Of a stretch of DNA of 64,000 bases, positions 59,705 to 64,000 are shown one piece after another. Every line of letters begins with the position of its first letter. Position 1 is the first letter of the stretch. The notes beneath the pieces are model-generated. The model made no database searches. It worked only from the letters and a program-made list of their open reading frames with translations, and was not told the origin of the DNA. The stretch is from Candidatus Cacconaster merdequi (GTDB lineage Bacteria; Bacteroidota; Bacteroidia; Bacteroidales; UBA932): NCBI GenBank assembly GCA_018064345.1, contig JAGHVK010000033.1:1-64000 (forward strand), in the 5' to 3' direction. Both the position numbers and the translations under genes were made by a program.

Positions 59705-60772
59705 TCAGCGGATTGAGCCCCGGTAGAGGCATCCGCCGATGTTGTCACGCGAAGCTCCGGTCACCGAAGCCAGACAGTTGGCCTGCCCCGCCATATAGAG
59801 TGCTCCGAGGAATGCAAAGATGAGGGCCTCCTTGAAATTGACCGTCAGCCTGTCGGGCACGACATACTCCGCATCAGGTTTGTTCGCCTGCATCCTTTCG
59901 AGAAGATATTTGTTGAGCGCTCCTCCTCCTGTGACGAGGACCTTGCCTCCTTCAACATTCGCAGCAATCTGCCTGGCTATATGTTCCACGAAAGTCGCAA
60001 GAGAGTCTTCAGTGCTCAGGCTGAAAGATTCCATCAGAGGGAACACTTCTTTCTCCACCCATTCCCTTCCCAACGACTTCGGACCGCCTTTATGGTAGAA
60101 GTCAAGAGCATCCAGACGTTGCAGCAGTTCTTCGCAGATACGTCCGCTGCGGGCCATCTTTCCATCCTCGTCATACTCCTTTCCGGCACGACGTGCATAT
60201 TCGTTAAGTACGTAATTCACAGGTGAAATGTCGTATGCAATGCGCTTTTCTCCTTTTGTGAAGGAGATGTTTGAGAACCCTCCGAGATTGAGGCAGTAAC
60301 CATACTCTCCGAAGAGTTCACGGTCTCCAACCGGTACAAGCGGTGCGCCCTGCCCGCCGAGAGCCACGTCAGTCGTCCGGAAATCACAGATTGTATCCAC
60401 GCCTGTCTCTGCCGCAATACCGGCACCTGAGCCTATCTGTCCGGTAAACCTGATTGAAGGCTGATGGAAGATGGTCTGCCCGTGGGACGCCACGAAATCG
60501 GGCTTTATACCGCGTTTCTCTATGAATCCCCGCACTTGACGGCCTATGAACAGGCCATAGTCCGAATGAAGCCTTGCATACTCCAATGCGCTCATATCCT
60601 GAGCCGTGGCAAGAGCCTCGTGAAGAGACTCCGGATACTCCACACTGTCGGCATCAAGCATCCTGTAGCTCCACCTGCCATCTTCATATATGAAGTTTAC
60701 ATAACAGATGTCAAGGCCGTCGAGGGAAGTCCCCGACATAAGACCTATTGCATTGTATTCCAATTTTGCCAT
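59705..60772 (-). CDS. anmK: anhydro-N-acetylmuramic acid kinase
   Basis: A 355-aa ASKHA-fold kinase that recycles peptidoglycan by converting anhydroMurNAc to MurNAc 6-phosphate. It opens NAIGLMSGTSLDGLDICYVNF (phosphate loop), with VASHGQTIFHQPS near residue 90, FRTTDVALGGQGAPLVP near 125, YCLNLGGFSNISF near 155 and the KVLVTGGGALNKYLLERM adenosine loop near 275. ATG 60772 is used. It follows the lipoprotein gene by 41 bp on the same strand. Confidence 0.94.
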   Translation of the reverse strand: MAKLEYNAIGLMSGTSLDGLDICYVNFIYEDGRWSYRMLDADSVEYPESLHEALATAQDMSALEYARLHSDYGLFIGRQVRGFIEKRGIKPDFVASHGQTIFHQPSIRFTGQIGSGAGIAAETGVDTICDFRTTDVALGGQGAPLVPVGDRELFGEYGYCLNLGGFSNISFTKGEKRIAYDISPVNYVLNEYARRAGKEYDEDGKMARSGRICEELLQRLDALDFYHKGGPKSLGREWVEKEVFPLMESFSLSTEDSLATFVEHIARQIAANVEGGKVLVTGGGALNKYLLERMQANKPDAEYVVPDRLTVNFKEALIFAFLGALYMAGQANCLASVTGASRDNIGGCLYRGSIR

Positions 60773-60813
60773 ACTATTCAAGTGCGCCCGGAAGCCGGAC
60801 GCTTATACAGTTT

Positions 60814-61275
60814 TTACGGTTGATAAGTAATTATGACAGGATAATCAACTCTCACTCCATCGAGGAACCACTTCTGCCTGGCAGACACCGTCAAGCAGTT
60901 CACTCTTCTGTCGTAATGGAGTGTCCTCGATGTTCCATCCGGAAACCTGATTATGAAGTCATCATCATAATTGTCAGCCCCGTCAAGTTCGCCGAAGCGG
61001 GCACAGTATTTTCCCACCAGGTTGTCCTTTTCTATTATCAATCCATAGAACACCGGCAGGTATGTCTTTGTGGGGATTGAGTACACGTATTCATTTCCTT
61101 TGTACGACAAGCTGATATCATCCCCGATGAACGATTCCGAAGCCGGGTCCAAAAGATCGTTCCCCTCAGAATCCACTATGTAGAATGAGACTGTGACAGG
61201 GTACCAGTCCACTTCCTTCGCACAGCCGGCACACAACAGTACAGCCAGTATAATGAGAATCAGACTTCTTTTCAT
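60814..61275 (-). CDS. hypothetical lipoprotein
   Basis: A 153-aa lipoprotein (lipobox LCAGC, Cys 18) of unknown function, probably a small beta-sandwich. It has YPVTVSFYIVDSEGNDLLDP, a Tyr-rich middle (KGNEYVYSIPTKTYLPVFYG) and an end WFLDGVRVDYPVIITYQP. I recognise no named family. Its -7 box lies 7 nt upstream of the ATG, so the transcript is predicted to be almost leaderless. It is probably cotranscribed with anmK. Confidence 0.75.
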   Translation of the reverse strand: MKRSLILIILAVLLCAGCAKEVDWYPVTVSFYIVDSEGNDLLDPASESFIGDDISLSYKGNEYVYSIPTKTYLPVFYGLIIEKDNLVGKYCARFGELDGADNYDDDFIIRFPDGTSRTLHYDRRVNCLTVSARQKWFLDGVRVDYPVIITYQP

Positions 61276-61282
61276 AACGATA

Positions 61283-61290
61283 CAAAAATA
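61283..61290 (-). promoter_or_regulatory. -7 box of the lipoprotein-anmK operon, leaderless spacing
   Basis: The minus strand reads TATTTTTG, then TATCGTT and ATG. Confidence 0.55.
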
Positions 61291-61336
61291 GGGATTATTA
61301 TTGAAAACAGAATGTAATTATCGTATCTTCGCTTTC

Positions 61337-61359
61337 AGAACCAGTTTTGAAATGGTTCT
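61337..61359. repeat. palindromic element, full copy
   Basis: AGAACC, 11 nt (AGTTTTGAAAT), GGTTCT. It lies between a weak -7 sequence TATCTTCG (61324-61331) and the nitroreductase ATG at 61381. Confidence 0.8.
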
Positions 61360-61380
61360 AATAACGTGGAGGAAATAACT

Positions 61381-61893
61381 ATGAGTTTTCTTGGATTAGC
61401 GACAGACCGGTATTCCGTCAGAGAGTTCTCTTCAAGACCTGTGGAGGATGAAAAGATTGAAAAGATCCTCAAGGCAGCAAAGGTGGCCCCCACGGCCGTC
61501 AATTATCAACCTCAAAAGCTCTATGTCGTCAAGAGTCCGGAGGCAGTGGAGAAGCTTGCCGGAATCCGGAACCTTTTCGGAGCTCCCCTGGCTGTCATAA
61601 TCTGCTATGATGATGCCCTTTCCTGGAAGAACGGCAAGGACAACGGCCACGACAGCGGAGAGGTCGATGCCTCCATTGTAACAACCCACATGATGCTACA
61701 GGCTTGGGAACTGGGGATAGGCAGCTGCTGGATAGGGTCTTTCAATCCAAAGGAGGTCTCTGAAGCTTTCGAGATCCCGGCGAATGAGCATCCAGTTGCA
61801 ATTCTCCCACTCGGATACGCTGCTGAAGGATGCAAGCCATCAGAAAGGCATACTGCATTCAGGCCGGATGATGAAATGGTACGGTACAAATAA
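61381..61893 (+). CDS. nitroreductase family protein
   Basis: A 170-aa FMN-dependent oxidoreductase-like protein. It has LATDRYSVREFSSRPVEDEKI at the start (arginine and serine FMN contacts), APTAVNYQPQKLYVVK, and the closing MLQAWELGIGSCWIGSFNPKEV and VAILPLGYAAEGCKPS motifs. It is slightly short but complete in both family halves. ATG 61381 is chosen because it is preceded at good spacing by GGAGGAAA, one of the few clear Shine-Dalgarno sequences in the window. It is monocistronic. Confidence 0.88.
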   Translation: MSFLGLATDRYSVREFSSRPVEDEKIEKILKAAKVAPTAVNYQPQKLYVVKSPEAVEKLAGIRNLFGAPLAVIICYDDALSWKNGKDNGHDSGEVDASIVTTHMMLQAWELGIGSCWIGSFNPKEVSEAFEIPANEHPVAILPLGYAAEGCKPSERHTAFRPDDEMVRYK

Positions 61894-61915
61894 GAAGGCC
61901 TCAGCCGTAAAATAA

Positions 61916-61999
61916 CCTTCCAAACGAAAGTGCGTTTGAAGGGCTTCTGCGTGAGGTGAGTTTGGAAGGTCTCCAGTTGCAGAAGGAGACCTTCCAAAC
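61916..61999 (+). other. four-arm structured region with alternative hairpins
   Basis: Within the gene-free stretch 61894-62223 there are four complementary arms: A 61916-61926, B 61933-61942, C 61960-61974 and D 61985-61999. C/D form a perfect 15-bp stem (GTTTGGAAGGTCTCC) with a 10-nt loop. A pairs with B (bulged stem) or, over 10 bp, with C. A-B plus C-D or A-C are mutually exclusive folds, as in attenuators. No gene follows it directly, so it may instead be a mobile or terminator relic. Confidence 0.5.
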
Positions 62000-62087
62000 A
62001 TACCCTAGCTGCAGGTGCTTCAAGAGGGATATGCCTTGGAAGTCCCTTTTCACATCTTACTGTCGTATTGCAAAAGCATGCGGGCAA

Positions 62088-62110
62088 AGAGCCTGTCTTG
62101 AAATGGTTCT
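62088..62110. repeat. palindromic element, near-full copy
   Basis: AGAGCC, 11 nt (TGTCTTGAAAT), GGTTCT. It lies in the gene-free stretch before the FISUMP remnant. Confidence 0.7.
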
Positions 62111-62223
62111 AGGTTTTTGACAAAGATTTATGCTTGCAGGAGTACTTTGTAAGGATATTTTTGCTTACTTAGCGCTGATATTGGAGTGGTTTGAGCTGGT
62201 GATGTCGTTCATCAAGGTGGCTG

Positions 62224-62502
62224 ATGTTGAATCCGGACGGCTTTGAAGGGGAGCTGGCCAATTCATACGCAAATGATGCTGCATTGGCTGACGCCGGTAA
62301 TCTCGTCTTCCTTCCCGCTGCGGGTTACCGCAAGGGTTCCGATGTCTTCAGTGACGGCGACGAAGGCTACTATTGGTCATCTACCGCGCTCGATGAGTAC
62401 GACGCGTACGACGTGTACTTCAATGGCAGCAGCGTCGGCCCTGGCGACGACGACACCCGCAGCTACGGCTTCAGTGTCCGTCTCATTACAGAATGTCAGT
62501 GA
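62224..62502 (+). pseudogene. C-terminal remnant of a FISUMP-domain surface protein
   Basis: The frame carries NLVFLPAAGYRKGSDVFSD, then GDEGYYWSSTALDEYDAYDV and SYGFSVRLI. This is the end of the Fibrobacter succinogenes major paralogous (FISUMP) domain common in Bacteroidota surface proteins. About 85 residues remain. No signal peptide or upstream domain is present, and the first ATG is arbitrary. A good terminator follows at 62547-62584, which suggests that the 3' end of a once complete gene has been kept. Confidence 0.7.
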
Positions 62503-62546
62503 GAGTCGAGCGCAGAGCCAAGCTTGCTTGAGCTATAAAAACCACA

Positions 62547-62584
62547 AACCACGCAGTTCCCGATACAGGGAGCTGCGTGGTTTT
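62547..62584. terminator. hairpin after the FISUMP remnant
   Basis: A 10-bp stem AACCACGCAG / CTGCGTGGTT, with an inner CCC/GGG pairing, is followed by TTGTAAT. It lies between the remnant and the convergent winged-helix gene. Confidence 0.75.
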
Positions 62585-62610
62585 GTAATAGGAGCAAATG
62601 GAGAGAAGGA

Positions 62611-62790
62611 TTATTTTGCAGGCTCCCACTTGCAGCGGACAGGGGATACTATCCCACCGTCTTTCTTGAGCTCGGCAAAAGCCTTGTCCACTTCTTTTCT
62701 GTCAATTCCGGAAATAGTGGCAACTTCACCGGCAGAAAGAGGTTTTCCAGCTTCTGTCATTGTCTTCAGGACGATTTCTTTTGCACTCAT
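62611..62790 (-). CDS. small winged-helix-like protein
   Basis: A 59-aa protein, MSAKEIVLKTMTEAGKPLSA..., that looks like a single helix-turn-helix unit (GEVATISGIDRKEVDKAFAELKKDG) with a short wing ending CKWEPAK. It starts 10 bp after the reverse rubrerythrin and is surely cotranscribed. I believe similar short proteins accompany this rubrerythrin in other Bacteroidota. DNA binding and redox-linked regulation are inference. ATG 62790 is the start, since longer frames overlap the rubrerythrin gene. Confidence 0.75.
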   Translation of the reverse strand: MSAKEIVLKTMTEAGKPLSAGEVATISGIDRKEVDKAFAELKKDGGIVSPVRCKWEPAK

Positions 62791-62800
62791 AATCGGGTAG

Positions 62801-63364
62801 TTATTTCTTGAAATATCGGTTGAAGAGACCCTGGAACCCAGCTCCGTGACGAGCCTCGTCCTTGGCCATCTCGTGAACACTGTCGTGGATGGCATCAAGG
62901 TTGAGCTGCTTTGCAACCCTGGCGATATCCATCTTGCCTGCGCAAGCACCTTCCTCAGCCATCATCCTCTTCTCGACATTGGTCTTTGTATCCCAAACCA
63001 CTTCCCCGAGCATCTCGGCAAAACGTGCTGCATGATCAGCCTCTTCGTATGCATAGCGCTTGAAGGCCTCTGCAATCTCAGGATATCCTTCGCGGTCTGC
63101 CTGACGGCTCATTGCGATGTACATACCTACCTCTGTGCACTCTCCAAGGAAGTGGTCCTTAAGGCCTTGACGCACAAAATCCCCATCAGCGCCTGCAGGG
63201 ATAGCGCCTGCTATTCCAAGCTCATGCTCTGTTACAAACTTAAGACCCTGTCCTTCCTCTACCAAGTTGAACTTACTTCCCGGTACCTCGCACATCGGGC
63301 ATTTCTCTGGTGCTGCGTCACCTTCGTGAACATATCCGCAGACTGGGCAAATCCATTTAGCCAT
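62801..63364 (-). CDS. reverse rubrerythrin (NADH peroxidase type)
   Basis: A 187-aa protein in which the rubredoxin domain comes first ([22 protein letters not shown], Cys at about 6, 9, 22 and 25). The ferritin-like diiron domain follows (about 45-187), with [37 protein letters not shown] and [14 protein letters not shown]. This domain order defines reverse rubrerythrins, which detoxify peroxide in anaerobes. Its leader contains the element at 63421-63443 and its -7 box is at 63449-63456. Confidence 0.94.
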   Translation of the reverse strand: MAKWICPVCGYVHEGDAAPEKCPMCEVPGSKFNLVEEGQGLKFVTEHELGIAGAIPAGADGDFVRQGLKDHFLGECTEVGMYIAMSRQADREGYPEIAEAFKRYAYEEADHAARFAEMLGEVVWDTKTNVEKRMMAEEGACAGKMDIARVAKQLNLDAIHDSVHEMAKDEARHGAGFQGLFNRYFKK

Positions 63365-63420
63365 AATCTTAATCTTTTAAAATGCAGTTATTGTAATCAC
63401 TTTTAATTGGTACGAATCCA

Positions 63421-63443
63421 AAAACCATTTTTGGAATGGTTCG
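63421..63443. repeat. diverged palindromic element in the rubrerythrin leader
   Basis: AAAACC, 11 nt (ATTTTTGGAAT), GGTTCG. Four base pairs of the arms remain. It lies just downstream of the -7 box of the reverse rubrerythrin gene. Confidence 0.6.
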
Positions 63444-63448
63444 AAGGA

Positions 63449-63456
63449 CAAATATA
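63449..63456 (-). promoter_or_regulatory. -7 box for reverse rubrerythrin
   Basis: The minus strand reads TATATTTG, 84 nt before the ATG at 63364. Confidence 0.6.
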
Positions 63457-63562
63457 CGGGTATTTATCTTTACTGAATAATAATAACCGGTGATTTTAAG
63501 GAAAATTCAGGCATAATAAATGGTTTCCATACTTCAAATGCCGGAATTTGCCATTATTCATT

Positions 63563-63570
63563 TATCTTTG
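63563..63570 (+). promoter_or_regulatory. -7 box for the ResB-like gene
   Basis: TATCTTTG fits TAnnTTTG, 62 nt before the ATG at 63633. Confidence 0.55.
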
Positions 63571-63632
63571 CCCTTAAGTCCGACCAGTTTCCAGACTATG
63601 GAGACATAAGGCTGGTTCTGAAGCACATAAGT

Positions 63633-64000
63633 ATGGTTGATCTGCACATTTTTGAATTTCCGCTGTCATTGATACTGGCGCTGGCGCTTGTGGTTTGCAT
63701 ATTCATCTTTTGCAAATATCTTACAGGCAGATTTCCTGCTTTCAGACAGATATCTTTGATTCTTATGCTGACATTGTCAGTACTTCTCGCGATCGAAGGC
63801 AGTTGGAGCATCGGTATCTTCCACCATTGGACATTCATAACGGTCATTGTCCTTGTGATTATTGCCCTCGGTCTCACCTCAATCAATGATTTTTCCCATA
63901 AATCACTTTCTGCATTTCTGAGCCACTCTGGGCTGTTCCTTGTCCTGGCAGGGGGTCTGTTCGGAGCACCCGACTCAACAGACGCTATGATGAAAGTCTA
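63633..64000 (+). CDS. cytochrome c biogenesis protein, ResB/Ccs-like (partial)
   Basis: The first 122 codons of a membrane protein that runs off the window. At least three hydrophobic segments are visible: FPLSLILALALVVCIFIF, a second ending LMLTLSVLLAI, and WTFITVIVLVIIALGLTS. Then come the loop INDFSHKSLSAFLSHSGLF, a fourth segment LVLAGGLFGA and the start of a periplasmic part (PDSTDAMMKV). The H-x-G-L-F...G-x-x-G pattern recalls the N-terminal part of Bacteroidota Ccs/ResB-type heme-lyase proteins often next to nitrite reductase genes. The call rests on a partial sequence. Confidence 0.55.
   Translation, partial: MVDLHIFEFPLSLILALALVVCIFIFCKYLTGRFPAFRQISLILMLTLSVLLAIEGSWSIGIFHHWTFITVIVLVIIALGLTSINDFSHKSLSAFLSHSGLFLVLAGGLFGAPDSTDAMMKV

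Overview
The window looks like a chromosomal segment of a Bacteroidales-type Bacteroidota bacterium, with roughly half G+C by eye. The evidence is Bacteroidota -7 boxes (TAnnTTTG) before many genes, few Shine-Dalgarno sequences, a fimbrillin-family lipoprotein, an OMP_b-brl_3 TonB-dependent receptor, DUF4369 and DUF4143 proteins, a FISUMP-type domain remnant, a zinc-finger-less DksA-like gene next to ileS, and a fused glycogen synthase/phosphorylase. Family or genus cannot be fixed from the sequence alone. I saw no rRNA, tRNA, CRISPR array or intact insertion sequence.

Layout. 1-9.4 kb is accessory: two AAA/DUF4143 ATPases, a TetR regulator divergent from a TonB-dependent receptor, a degenerate retropepsin-like protein, an alpha/beta hydrolase, and gene remnants (YhcG-like nuclease, GNAT acetyltransferase). 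9.4-18.5 kb is mostly housekeeping: mtgA, a small outer-membrane barrel, rubrerythrin, the ileS / DksA-like / lspA / dipeptidyl-peptidase operon, and cvpA. 18.6-24.6 kb is the most interesting part. It holds a C39 peptidase ABC exporter, two tiny genes each coding for a 23-residue double-glycine leader followed by a GxxxG-containing helix, a TolC and a HlyD, with tsaB overlapping the end. I read this as an apparently complete two-peptide (class IIb-like) bacteriocin production and export locus. Its immunity gene is uncertain; a 52-aa membrane protein at 18640-18798 is the candidate.

24.6-35 kb has a fimbrillin lipoprotein, greA / HIT / TlpA-like, a SPOR-barrel protein, and a 1789-aa lipoprotein built of about 11 repeats of roughly 115 residues. 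35-48 kb is one tightly overlapping minus-strand operon: xseA-xseB-glgB-debranching enzyme-GT4-GH57-synthase/phosphorylase-ribF. It puts the polymerising, branching and degrading steps of glycogen metabolism under one transcript together with exonuclease VII and FAD synthesis. 48-51 kb is engB-prs-nadE-nitroreductase. 51-56 kb is a cysteine-tailed small membrane protein, an EF-hand membrane protein, lptB and dnaX. 56-61 kb is an M16 peptidase, an O-methyltransferase, a purine permease, then a lipoprotein and anmK. 61-64 kb has a nitroreductase, a structured gene-free stretch with a FISUMP remnant, a reverse rubrerythrin with a small winged-helix protein, and the start of a ResB/Ccs-like cytochrome c biogenesis gene.

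Across the window a short palindromic element, AGAACC-(11 nt)-GGTTCT, occurs in full and half versions in leaders and at stop codons. I do not recognise it as a named family.
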